The translations under genes were made by a program, and so were the position numbers. The notes beneath the pieces are model-generated. The model was not told where the DNA came from, did not search any database, and saw nothing but the letters and a program-made list of their open reading frames with translations. A stretch of 64,000 nucleotides of DNA from Rhizobium sp. BK316 (GTDB lineage: Bacteria; Pseudomonadota; Alphaproteobacteria; Rhizobiales; Rhizobiaceae), in NCBI RefSeq assembly GCF_014193695.1, contig NZ_JACHZR010000006.1:1-64000 (forward strand), read 5' to 3'. Shown here piece after piece: positions 57,015 to 64,000 of the stretch (within the stretch, counting starts at the first letter, position 1; each line of letters starts with the position of its first letter).

Positions 57015-57877
57015 ACGCTGTAGCTGAAATCAGGCCGAAATCCGTCCTGCTCGACATGGCAAACCGCTACGGCATGGAGCCGCCGGCATTTGAAGCCACG
57101 GTTCGCGCCACATGCATGAAGCCCGACAAGAACGGGAAGGTTCCTTCTCGTGAAGAGTTTGCGGCGTTCCTTCTCGTCGCGAAGGAATACAATCTCAACC
57201 CGCTTCTGAAGGAAATCTATGCATTCCCAGCGAAGGGCGGCGGAATCGTACCAATAGTCAGCGTAGACGGGTGGGTTAATCTCATCAACAGCCAAGACGC
57301 ATTGGATGGAATCGAATTCGCCGTAGAACACGATGACAAGGGCGCTCTCGTTTCGATCACATGCCGAATCTATCGCAAGGATCGGTCGCGCCCGATTGAG
57401 GTCACTGAATATCTTGTCGAGTGCGTGCGGCAGACAGAGCCGTGGGCAATGAAGCACAGGATGCTTCGCCACAAGGCTCTCATCCAGTGCGCTCGTTATG
57501 CGTTTGGTTTCGCTGGAATCTACGATGAAGACGAAGGCGAGAAGATCGCCAACATGAAGGATGTCACGCCCCCGAAGCCGCCGGCACCTCCTGCCCCCCC
57601 ATCTGAGGACACAGCAGAAGTTATCGAAGAGCGCCGCGTGGAAAAGGTAATCGATGGCGAAATCATCAATCCACATGAGGACGCGAACGGCATATATCTC
57701 GACCCGACGCAGTTCTTCGAAACTATGGAAGCCGAAATGGCGCAGGCAACCACGGCTGCAGATGTTGAGGAAGTATGGACGGCCCGCGACCCAATGGCTG
57801 TCTTCGATGGTGACGACATCAACCAGGGAATTGCCAAAGCCATCAAGAACCGGCGCCTGAAGCAGATCGGAGGCTGA
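57011..57877 (+). CDS. bet: Bet/RecT-family single-strand annealing protein
   Basis: 288 aa. FAAFLLVAKEYNLNPLLKEI and AFPAKGGGIVPIVSVDGWVN are the central Bet/RecT signature; TEPWAMKHRMLRHKALIQCA and RYAFGFAGIYDEDEGEKI complete the conserved core (residues 5-175). The C-terminus is Pro-rich then acidic. It anneals complementary single strands in phage recombination. A dedicated 5'-3' exonuclease is not evident beside it. Confidence 0.88.
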   Translation: MNAVAEIRPKSVLLDMANRYGMEPPAFEATVRATCMKPDKNGKVPSREEFAAFLLVAKEYNLNPLLKEIYAFPAKGGGIVPIVSVDGWVNLINSQDALDGIEFAVEHDDKGALVSITCRIYRKDRSRPIEVTEYLVECVRQTEPWAMKHRMLRHKALIQCARYAFGFAGIYDEDEGEKIANMKDVTPPKPPAPPAPPSEDTAEVIEERRVEKVIDGEIINPHEDANGIYLDPTQFFETMEAEMAQATTAADVEEVWTARDPMAVFDGDDINQGIAKAIKNRRLKQIGG

Positions 57878-57878
57878 C

Positions 57879-58787
57879 ATGTCGAAGGGAGATTTTCCGG
57901 CGCTGCGAATGATCATAGAAGGAGGCAGGCTTTCCCCTGCTGCTCAATTCGATCAGGAGCGACTGAATAGTTATCGCCGCGGTACTGTCGTCTATGTTCG
58001 CTTCACAGAGGAAAAGGATCGCGTTCTTGTACGCAAGTGGTGGGCAATCCTTAGCCTTGTCGTCAAGCAGTGCGATACGCCGTGGAAGACAAAGGAAGAG
58101 GCCAGCGAGGCAATCAAGCTCGCTCTCGGTATCGTCAATCTTTCGAAGACGGTCGGAGGTCAGTTTATGCAGTATCCGAAATCCCTTACCGAACTCGACG
58201 ACCCGGAGATGACCGAAGCTCTGGAGAATATGACCGAGCTTCTATCACGCATGACTGGCGTTGATGTTGCGACCTTGAAAAAAGAAACGGCTCATATCCG
58301 CGAAGAGGATCACGATCCATCAACCGGCGAAATCATTGAACAAGAACCCGGCGAGCGCCCTCTCGCCGGCGCAGACGAGTCCCCGCATAATTCCTCGTCT
58401 GCCGAGCCTGCCGATCACGCCCCCGATTTGGCAGGCTCACCCCATACCGACACAACGGATTCCCGTGGCGGATCTGTGTCGGTCGAGTCCTTCGGTGGTG
58501 GTGGCTCGACATCGTCACCGGAGGCTCCAACCCTTATCGACTGCGCTCGTGAAATGCTCTCTCTCACCGTCATGAGTTATTCGGATGACGAAGAGCGGGT
58601 AGCCGCCATCGGACAGTGTGCTGGTGAATGGAAGGTGAAACTTCCTGACGATCAGAAGAAGATTGATTCTATCCTCATCGCTGCAAACGCGGTCTCCACA
58701 AAGAACAGGACGCTTCTCCAAGCCCGGTCTTTCCTTTCCGGTGTTCTTGAGTGCAGTTTGGAAGATCTGGAGAGCGATAATGGATGA
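57879..58787 (+). CDS. Hypothetical phage recombination-region protein, 302 aa
   Basis: The N-terminal 140 residues (SYRRGTVVYVRFTEEKDRVL, VRKWWAILSLVVKQCDTPWK, EASEAIKLALGIV) recall DUF1367-type phage proteins. A Gly/Ser-rich linker (about 170-215) separates a helical C-terminal domain. It follows bet by one base. No nuclease motif seen. Role unknown, perhaps recombination accessory. Confidence 0.58.
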   Translation: MSKGDFPALRMIIEGGRLSPAAQFDQERLNSYRRGTVVYVRFTEEKDRVLVRKWWAILSLVVKQCDTPWKTKEEASEAIKLALGIVNLSKTVGGQFMQYPKSLTELDDPEMTEALENMTELLSRMTGVDVATLKKETAHIREEDHDPSTGEIIEQEPGERPLAGADESPHNSSSAEPADHAPDLAGSPHTDTTDSRGGSVSVESFGGGGSTSSPEAPTLIDCAREMLSLTVMSYSDDEERVAAIGQCAGEWKVKLPDDQKKIDSILIAANAVSTKNRTLLQARSFLSGVLECSLEDLESDNG

Positions 58788-59406
58788 ATCTAGTTCATGC
58801 TCGATTTCTGGCTGCGACAAGCTTCAGTACCGCAAGGGCTACTGCCAAGCGCATTACAGGCGCCTTTTGCGGCACGGGGACCCGCTAGCAGGCGGCACGT
58901 TTGAAGGTGACCCCCTGCGCTTCATCAACGAAGTCGCCATGCTCCACACTTCCGACGAGTGTCTGTCTTGGCCGTTTAGCAAGGGCAGAAACGGCTATGG
59001 ACAGATCAGGATCGACGGCAAGACGGCTACTGCTTCTCGCTACGTCTGCGAACTCGCACACGGAGCTCCTCCAACTCCAAAACACGAGGCGGCGCACAGC
59101 TGCGGCAAAGGCCATCTCGGATGCATCAGCCCTGGGCATCTGGACTGGAAGACGAAGACAGAGAACCAAGCTGACAGGTTAGTCCACGGCACGCTGATGC
59201 GTGGCGAACGACACGGCCAAGCCAAGCTCACAGAGAATGACGTACGCGATATATTGGCCCTGAAGGGCAATGTGACGCAAAGCAAGATGGCTAAGCGGTT
59301 CGGTGTGACGCGCCAGACTATCAGTTACATCCAATGCGGTAAAAGACGGGCTTGGCCTACTGATGGCCCGTCCACCCTCCGCAGCCAGTCTGAACCGGTA
59401 GAGTAA
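58780..59406 (+). CDS. HNH homing-type endonuclease with HTH tail (copy 2)
   Basis: 208 aa. Same three-part layout as 11366-11950: CSISGCDK...GYCQAHYRRLLRHGDP, then ECLSWPFSKGRNGYGQIRID, HEAAHSCGKGHLGCISPGHL and WKTKTENQADRLVHGT, then an HTH (SKMAKRFGVTRQTISYIQCG). The two proteins are alike along their length, a recent or shared-family duplication within one genome. ATG 58780 overlaps the upstream stop by 8 bases. Confidence 0.85.
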   Translation: MDESSSCSISGCDKLQYRKGYCQAHYRRLLRHGDPLAGGTFEGDPLRFINEVAMLHTSDECLSWPFSKGRNGYGQIRIDGKTATASRYVCELAHGAPPTPKHEAAHSCGKGHLGCISPGHLDWKTKTENQADRLVHGTLMRGERHGQAKLTENDVRDILALKGNVTQSKMAKRFGVTRQTISYIQCGKRRAWPTDGPSTLRSQSEPVE

Positions 59407-59416
59407 GGGGAAGGAT

Positions 59417-59662
59417 ATGGAAATCGTCGAACACGCATGGGCGGCATTCTGGCCGTCCGGAACTCCAAGGGCGTTTATCCTCGCAAATACAGCTCGCGAT
59501 ACCCGTAGGGCATCATGCGAAGCGATTGGCAAAACGTGGGCTCGGGAAGGTGGAACGGAGATGCAGGGTTGGAAGCGTGCTTATCGAGCTGGGTGCCGGG
59601 TTGGGCGTGTCACTTTGCGTCTGAACCCTGCATACTTCCCTCATCAGGAGCCCAAACAATGA
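59417..59662 (+). CDS. Hypothetical protein, 81 aa
   Basis: GGGGAAGGAT precedes the ATG. TEMQGWKRAYRAGCRVGRVT suggests a helix with conserved Trp/Arg. The stop overlaps the next start (ATGA). Not recognised. Confidence 0.55.
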   Translation: MEIVEHAWAAFWPSGTPRAFILANTARDTRRASCEAIGKTWAREGGTEMQGWKRAYRAGCRVGRVTLRLNPAYFPHQEPKQ

Positions 59663-60927
59663 CCGGACAGACAGATCATGAGAAGGCTATTGACGCTGCT
59701 GTTGCCGCATATTGGGCGGCTTTCACAATGGATGATGAATATTCCCGGCAAGAGATTGAAGCGGCAATAAGCGCCTATCTCAAAGCCCGCAATGCCGAGC
59801 CGGTGGCATGGTACATGATTGACGGCCTTGGATGCTATTACATCACAATGAGCCGTGCACAAGCTAAAGCATGGCCTTCGGCAACGCCACTCTACGCCTC
59901 ACACTCTCCATCTGAAGGAGGAGGAGCGGAGGGCCGCCGCATGACTGTTGTCGAAAAACTTCAGCGCGTTCTCCAAACCATGACGAGCGACGACGTGTCT
60001 GCCGCCAGATCTCCGAATCGCGAACGGTTCGTAGAGCGCTCGAGGCTTTTGCTCGAATGCATTGAGGAACTTGGCTCTCCGTCGCCCGTCCCACTTTCAG
60101 CCGGCGGAAGATACATCAACCCGGCAAACGGCGTTGTCTTCGTCGTCGCGGGAGAAGACGACGACGTCGTCTCATTCAAGGCCGAAGGCAGTGAGACGCT
60201 GCGGTATCTCGGCCGAGCCGAGTTCGACAAGCGTTTCGAACCGGTCTCCCCATCGCCCTCGCCACAAACGGTGGTGCCCTCCATTGAGGGCGGACGCTTC
60301 GAAACATGGTCGCTGGCTGACTTCGCAGGCCAGTGCCGCATGCAGGCTCGTGAGCAGCTCGATCCGGAATTCTCGCAGTTCATGGCGGCGCTCGGGCAAA
60401 GGCTTGCTGAGGTCGCATCTCTGCTCGACGACCCTGTGCCCGATGCCATGCTGGCCTTCGTCGATAACGTTGATCGATGGGGAGCATTCGAGTGGTTCAA
60501 TCGAATGGCGTGGGCTATTCGCGCGCAAGACAAGGCGGTCATTGAGGCCTACCGCGCCAAGGGAGACATGCCTATCCTAGACACGTTCAAGAACATCGCC
60601 CTTTCGAGTGCGATGCGACTGGTACGCGACTATGAAGACGAGGTTCGTCTATCCCTCGCGACAAGGCCCGCTCCCGCTGAACATGTGCTTGGGGGTGATC
60701 AGCACCCTGACGATATCGCCGTCGACCAATTTGCCGCCGCCATGAAAGCCAAGCTTGCCAAGAAACGCGAGGAAGGCCGCGGCGGCTGGGACGATCCAAA
60801 GCAATGCTCACTCTCCCACCTCGGCAAACTCCTCGTCGAGCACATCGAGAAAGGCGATCCCGTCGATATCTGCAACTTCGCCATGATGATCCACCAGCGC
60901 GCAATTACGGAGGCCGATCATGGCTGA
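59659..60927 (+). CDS. Mosaic phage accessory protein, 422 aa
   Basis: Starts at ATG 59659 in an ATGA overlap. It looks built from several small phage modules: an N-terminal helical segment, PVAWYMIDGLGCYYITMSRA (an Ea22-like PVAW module), then TVVEKLQRVLQTMTSDDVSA, a beta segment (GGRYINPANGVVFVVAGE), and a C-terminal QCSLSHLGKLLVEHIEKGDP followed by VDICNFAMMIHQRAI, a module also found in dATP/dGTP diphosphohydrolase-like phage proteins. No catalytic site is certain. Confidence 0.6.
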   Translation: MTGQTDHEKAIDAAVAAYWAAFTMDDEYSRQEIEAAISAYLKARNAEPVAWYMIDGLGCYYITMSRAQAKAWPSATPLYASHSPSEGGGAEGRRMTVVEKLQRVLQTMTSDDVSAARSPNRERFVERSRLLLECIEELGSPSPVPLSAGGRYINPANGVVFVVAGEDDDVVSFKAEGSETLRYLGRAEFDKRFEPVSPSPSPQTVVPSIEGGRFETWSLADFAGQCRMQAREQLDPEFSQFMAALGQRLAEVASLLDDPVPDAMLAFVDNVDRWGAFEWFNRMAWAIRAQDKAVIEAYRAKGDMPILDTFKNIALSSAMRLVRDYEDEVRLSLATRPAPAEHVLGGDQHPDDIAVDQFAAAMKAKLAKKREEGRGGWDDPKQCSLSHLGKLLVEHIEKGDPVDICNFAMMIHQRAITEADHG

Positions 60928-61318
60928 TCGCAAAACTAAGACGTTCCCGATAGACGCCGTCATGTCCACGCTGACCGGCTTCCTCGTGTCAGAGAGTGGC
61001 ATTGGATGCGTTTATGAAGTTCTCAACTGGATGACGGGCGAGAGCGTCTACACGCATCAGATCCCGCGCATCAGCCGCGAGGCGCGCCCCGTGCTGCTGG
61101 CGGAATACCCTGACATGCAAGGCGCAATCGACGAGGCGAAACAGGTCAACGGTGAGAACTGGCGCGACTGGCTCGCCACATGGACAGAGCGCTACGGCAC
61201 AGAGATCGCCGTGCCTGTCATGAACATTGCAGAGCACGAGCGCATCGATCCTATGTCGGAACTGGCAGAGATGGTCCCATCCGACCGCATCATCGCGATT
61301 GGAGTTGAGAAGCCATGA
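60920..61318 (+). CDS. DUF7736-like phage protein, 132 aa
   Basis: IDAVMSTLTGFLVSESGIGC and VYEVLNWMTGESVYTHQIPR are the hallmark of a widespread uncharacterised phage family; RIDPMSELAEMVPSDRIIAI closes the domain. Full length for the family. Function unknown. Overlaps neighbours on both sides. Confidence 0.72.
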   Translation: MADRKTKTFPIDAVMSTLTGFLVSESGIGCVYEVLNWMTGESVYTHQIPRISREARPVLLAEYPDMQGAIDEAKQVNGENWRDWLATWTERYGTEIAVPVMNIAEHERIDPMSELAEMVPSDRIIAIGVEKP

Positions 61319-61827
61319 CAAACGCTGTCACCCCTGCCGGCTGGAACGATCCTGCTACCGCACCGAAAAACGGCACCATGCTTCACCTGCTGATCCTGCC
61401 AGGTCAGGAGGAATTGGACGCCTTCACTTCATTCCACGATAGCCGCGACCCGTACGAAACAATTGGCTTCAACCAGCTTTCGGACACGACGGTAGATGAA
61501 TGGCGGTTCGCCGGCTGGGACTGGTGCCACGATTGCATCACCGATGGTCATGGCGAGGTTATAGGCTGGCTGCCCTTCGGCAAGACGCCATCCCCCAAGA
61601 CAAATGTGCGGGCGACCGACAGCTTCGGAAATGACCTTATCGAGCGCGAGCTTGTGTCCATCGTCCTGCGCATGTCCCGTCATCTTCAGGCCGTGGAAAC
61701 GCCCGCTGCCAAGAAGCTCAATGACGGTGCGCTCGACTATCTACGCCGCAAAGGGCTCATGCCTTCTCCACTGCGGGCTGATGAAACCGTCGTGCAATCC
61801 GCAACGGAGGGCAGCGGCGATGCCTAA
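61315..61827 (+). CDS. Hypothetical phage protein, 170 aa
   Basis: The N-terminal half has the pattern GWNDPATAPKNGTMLHLLIL ... FAGWDWCHDCITDGHGEVIG, resembling DUF551-type proteins (often of the form W.p.s..P..G..vl). The C-terminal half is helical. Function unknown. Confidence 0.6.
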   Translation: MTNAVTPAGWNDPATAPKNGTMLHLLILPGQEELDAFTSFHDSRDPYETIGFNQLSDTTVDEWRFAGWDWCHDCITDGHGEVIGWLPFGKTPSPKTNVRATDSFGNDLIERELVSIVLRMSRHLQAVETPAAKKLNDGALDYLRRKGLMPSPLRADETVVQSATEGSGDA

Positions 61828-61987
61828 AGTCATATTTGATCAAGAGGATGTGCGCAAAGCCGTCGATGCGGGTTTGAAGAAAGTGAACCTGATCGAACTC
61901 GCGAATGACGACGTGCTTAGGCTTGATAGACTGGACGAGTTCATGTCCGCGGCCCTAGCCGCCTTATCGGGTAGGGTGAAAAAATGA
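61820..61987 (+). CDS. Small helical protein, 55 aa
   Basis: ATG 61820 overlaps the upstream gene by 8 bases. EDVRKAVDAGLKKVNLIELA and a second helix. Its stop overlaps the next start. Unknown. Confidence 0.5.
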   Translation: MPKVIFDQEDVRKAVDAGLKKVNLIELANDDVLRLDRLDEFMSAALAALSGRVKK

Positions 61988-62262
61988 CCGACCGCAGTAA
62001 CCGTCGTGAGGTTCGAAACCCTGTGCTCGCTCTGCCGGCAGTGAAGCGGCTCGATGATTTGTCGCCGGAAGCCCGTGAGATCGTCGCCGATATCCTTGGT
62101 GACCTAGTCACCGATGCCCGCAACCGCGCACAGCAATCTTGGTCGAAGAATAAAGGCCCGATGGCCGCATATTGGAAGGCAGTCGGCGCCTATGCCCACC
62201 ACTTCCGCCGTGTTGTTCGGTCGCCATCACCCTCGAAGGGAAAGGTGGGGTCCGATGTCTAA
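61984..62262 (+). CDS. Small protein, 92 aa
   Basis: LDDLSPEAREIVADILGDLV is a helical core, followed by WSKNKGPMAAYWKAVGAYAH and a basic end. Overlaps on both sides. Possible nucleic-acid binding because of the basic tail; not recognised. Confidence 0.52.
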   Translation: MTDRSNRREVRNPVLALPAVKRLDDLSPEAREIVADILGDLVTDARNRAQQSWSKNKGPMAAYWKAVGAYAHHFRRVVRSPSPSKGKVGSDV

Positions 62263-62383
62263 TCCCACCCACCAGCCCAACCCCGTAAAGCAGCTACGGG
62301 CCATTGCCGTATTGATGGCAAAGCAGGCTGCGGAGAACGAGCGGGTCGAGCGAGAAGAAAGGGAGATTGCCAAGGATGTTTGA
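62255..62383 (+). CDS. Very small helical protein, 42 aa
   Basis: A short charged helix (VKQLRAIAVLMAKQAAENER). Its start and stop both overlap neighbouring genes by about 8 bases. Weak on its own; supported by the overlaps. Confidence 0.45.
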   Translation: MSNPTHQPNPVKQLRAIAVLMAKQAAENERVEREEREIAKDV

Positions 62384-62579
62384 GCACAGGATCAAACATG
62401 GAATCGTGACCCTCTGCATAGTCAAGAGCGAGGATCGCAAGGCTGCAATCAATGCAGCGGTAAAGCGTGTCATCGAATTTCAACGAAAGGGCTTCACGCC
62501 TAGGATCACCAACGTTGATGCCGAAACATGGGCGCTCGTTGAAGATGTTCATAACTGGCCAAAGACGGTGGTGCAATGA
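62376..62579 (+). CDS. Small hypothetical protein, 67 aa
   Basis: A compact alpha/beta protein: IKHGIVTLCIVKSEDRKAAI and AVKRVIEFQRKGFTPRITNV. No family known. Overlaps the next gene by 4 bases. Confidence 0.52.
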   Translation: MFEHRIKHGIVTLCIVKSEDRKAAINAAVKRVIEFQRKGFTPRITNVDAETWALVEDVHNWPKTVVQ

Positions 62580-62833
62580 TGTGGACGCCTTACGAGATAG
62601 AAATCATCCTGCACCACAACTGCAGCCTTGCGCCGTTCGAAAGGAACACCGCTCCCAGCTATTGGCCAACCGTCAAGCGCCTCGTGGATGTCGGCATCTT
62701 GCGTCGGGGTGATATCGAAAGCCCTGTCGAGACGACGGATCTAGGTAAGGGCCTCGTCCGTCTCTGGTGCGAGACTCCTATACCGGTTCAGCAGTTCGTT
62801 GACCCACGTTTCATGGGAGGTGGCGCCGAATGA
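62576..62833 (+). CDS. Small winged-helix-like protein, 85 aa
   Basis: WTPYEIEIILHHNCSLAPFE, TVKRLVDVGILRRGDIESPV, TDLGKGLVRLWCETP read as a helix-helix-wing arrangement as in small phage regulators. Coupled to both neighbours. Confidence 0.52.
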   Translation: MMWTPYEIEIILHHNCSLAPFERNTAPSYWPTVKRLVDVGILRRGDIESPVETTDLGKGLVRLWCETPIPVQQFVDPRFMGGGAE

Positions 62834-63198
62834 CATCCTTCATGAAAGAGCCATGCGCTCATTGCCCCTTCCGTCGAGACGTTCGCCCTTTCCTCCATGT
62901 AGAGCGGGCTGAAGACATCGCCTACTCGGCGCAGAACCCGTATTCGGAATTCCTGTGCCACAAGACCATCGAACACGATGACGAGACGGGCGAAGGGATT
63001 GCGACCCGAAAGTCTCTGACATGCGCCGGGTTTCTGTCCATGCAGATCAACGAAGCAGGGGTAAAGCCGCCTCGTGGGTTCAAAGTCAGTGAATTGGCAT
63101 ACGACAACTGCCGCGAGATGATCGACGCCTATTGCGATGAAGAAGAAGGTAATTGGAAACCACCTGCATGGCTCCTGAAGAAGGAGCCTGCAACATGA
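62830..63198 (+). CDS. DUF6283-like protein, 122 aa
   Basis: EPCAHCPFRRDVRPFLHVER is the Cys-motif start of this phage/bacterial family; FLCHKTIEHDDETGEG and LTCAGFLSMQ supply the other conserved Cys/His. Probably binds a metal. Role unknown. Stop overlaps the following HNH gene. Confidence 0.72.
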   Translation: MTSFMKEPCAHCPFRRDVRPFLHVERAEDIAYSAQNPYSEFLCHKTIEHDDETGEGIATRKSLTCAGFLSMQINEAGVKPPRGFKVSELAYDNCREMIDAYCDEEEGNWKPPAWLLKKEPAT

Positions 63199-63617
63199 GC
63201 CGCCGCGAATTTTCCCGTAACCAGAAAGAGCAGATCGTCGAGCGTGCCCGTACCGCCTCTGGGAACGTCGCCTGCGAGCGTTGCGGCTTGGTGCTGAAGA
63301 AAGGGGCATGGGAAATCGATCACGTGATTCCCGAGGCTCTACGACCGGAAGCCGACAAGCAGCGCAAGATAACCATCGCCGAAGGCCAGTTGCTAGGCTT
63401 CTGCTGCCATCGCGGCAAAGACGGCAAGACGAACGATGATGTGAAGAAGATAGCCAAGGCCAAGCGGGTTTATAATGCCGCTCACGGGCTCAAGGCGGCC
63501 ACGCAGAAGCCCATTCGCAGCGCGGGCTTCCCTCAGTCACCAAAGGCTGCAAAGCGACTCCCTAAGCCCGCGTTGCCGCCAAGGGCCATGTTCAAACCGG
63601 TGGATGAGTCGAGATGA
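63195..63617 (+). CDS. HNH endonuclease, 140 aa
   Basis: CERCGLVLKKGAWEIDHVIP has the CxxC...IDHVIPEAL core of HNH nucleases, with LLGFCCHRGKDGKTNDDVKK as the third part. Basic C-terminal tail. Unlike the two HTH-bearing HNH proteins, it is a compact phage-type HNH that may assist packaging or recombination. ATG 63195 is in an ATGA overlap. Confidence 0.78.
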   Translation: MSRREFSRNQKEQIVERARTASGNVACERCGLVLKKGAWEIDHVIPEALRPEADKQRKITIAEGQLLGFCCHRGKDGKTNDDVKKIAKAKRVYNAAHGLKAATQKPIRSAGFPQSPKAAKRLPKPALPPRAMFKPVDESR

Positions 63618-63928
63618 GAGGGACTGTAGAGCAAGCCATATCGGACGCCATTGACGAGATCAATCGCCTACGCATCGAACTTGCTGGCAAAGAGACGGAA
63701 TCTCTAGGGTACCTCAAGGCGGTTGGCGAATTACAAAAGCGCAACGATGACGCAGCAGACGAGATCGAGCGGCTTAGGAAGGCATTGGAGCCGTTTGCCG
63801 ATGAAGCCGCCTGCTATGATCCCGACAACGGAGATGGCGATGATACAGTTTGGGCAACACCGGCATATTTCAAAATCAGGGATCTCCGACGCGCCAGGGC
63901 TGCTCTCGACGCTGTAAAGGATAGGTAG
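63614..63928 (+). CDS. Coiled-coil accessory protein, 104 aa
   Basis: AISDAIDEINRLRIELAGKE and ADEIERLRKALEPFADEAAC form a coiled coil followed by FKIRDLRRARAAL, the pattern of small Ead/Ea-like phage accessory proteins. Function unknown. Confidence 0.6.
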   Translation: MRGTVEQAISDAIDEINRLRIELAGKETESLGYLKAVGELQKRNDDAADEIERLRKALEPFADEAACYDPDNGDGDDTVWATPAYFKIRDLRRARAALDAVKDR

Positions 63929-63929
63929 G

Positions 63930-64000
63930 ATGACGCGAGCCGCTTTTCGCCAAGCCGACATGGAGCGCATCTTCCGAGCCGCCAAGTCTCAGGGGATGGC
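63930..64000 (+). CDS. Start of a small protein usually found next to the integrase (partial)
   Basis: The first 23 codons (MTRAAFRQADMERIFRAAKS...) run off the right edge. AGGATG-type spacing follows the previous stop by one base. In rhizobial prophages a short protein with an MTRAxFxQADxxR start often comes directly before a tyrosine integrase, which would fit the att site at 444-490. Confidence 0.6.
   Translation, partial: MTRAAFRQADMERIFRAAKSQGM

Larger units (their letters stand above)
61..59659 (+). other. placeholder removed
   Basis: Entry void; see the next entry for the gene that starts at 59659. Confidence 0.

Noticed and set aside
59659..60927. A malformed duplicate entry for the 59659 gene in the feature list (call 'placeholder removed', confidence 0)
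   Set aside because: It carries no information and should be ignored; the valid entry is 59659-60927.
1..64000. Integrase or transposase within the window
   Set aside because: No tyrosine or serine recombinase motifs and no insertion-sequence ends were seen; the integrase probably lies just past base 64000.

Overview
The window looks like a nearly complete, P22-like (podovirus-type) prophage in an alphaproteobacterium, most likely of the Rhizobiales/Rhizobiaceae. Only the left edge is host DNA: the first 31 codons of tuf (EF-Tu) on the minus strand, then the 3' half of a tRNA-Gly(TCC) gene at 444-490, whose 5' half is replaced by phage sequence. I read this as one prophage attachment site. 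The other att site, the restored tRNA and probably the integrase should lie just beyond base 64000. The host assignment rests on the tuf sequence, the GcrA-like regulator, the phage protein families and the codon and base usage. It is an inference.

Layout. (1) 631-2061: a short rightward operon of small unknown proteins next to att. (2) 2.1-35.8 kb: one leftward late block. Read in transcription order from the right it holds the small and large terminase, P22-type portal, a GroES-like co-chaperonin, scaffold, a Mu gpT-like major capsid protein, head/decoration proteins, gp4- and gp10-like tail-completion proteins, two large ejection proteins (one with an S74 domain and a lytic transglycosylase domain), fibre/collar proteins, two SGNH esterases and a full lysis cassette (holin, SAR-type endolysin, Rz/Rz1-like spanins). 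Two cargo genes interrupt it: an HNH endonuclease with its own terminator (11.3-11.95 kb) and a SAM methyltransferase on the opposite strand (6.5-7.4 kb). (3) 36-50.3 kb: leftward early genes, tightly coupled by ATGA overlaps: a Cro-like protein, small regulators and membrane/lipoproteins, a GcrA-like regulator, a RuvC-like resolvase, two adenine-type DNA methyltransferases, DnaB helicase, an HNH nuclease, a MazG-like protein and a DnaA domain IV-like protein. (4) 50.3-52.1 kb: the immunity region with a CI-like repressor, an Arc-like repressor and clusters of a 17-bp operator (TCGTAC-N5-GTACGA). (5) 52.2-64 kb: a rightward early operon with a pentapeptide-repeat protein, a MazG-like protein, the Bet/RecT annealase, two more HNH proteins and many small phage proteins, leading toward the predicted integrase.

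How it works together. The repressor probably holds both divergent early operons through the shared operator. The leftward operon replicates the genome (DnaB, DnaA-like, RuvC-like), marks it (methyltransferases, GcrA-like reader) and runs on into packaging, morphogenesis and lysis. The rightward operon supplies recombination and, most likely, integration functions.

The most unusual stretch is 36960-37580. It is about 620 bases without a credible gene but full of strong hairpins (UUCG- and GNRA-type loops) and internal repeats, placed just before the terminase genes. It is a candidate large structured phage RNA.
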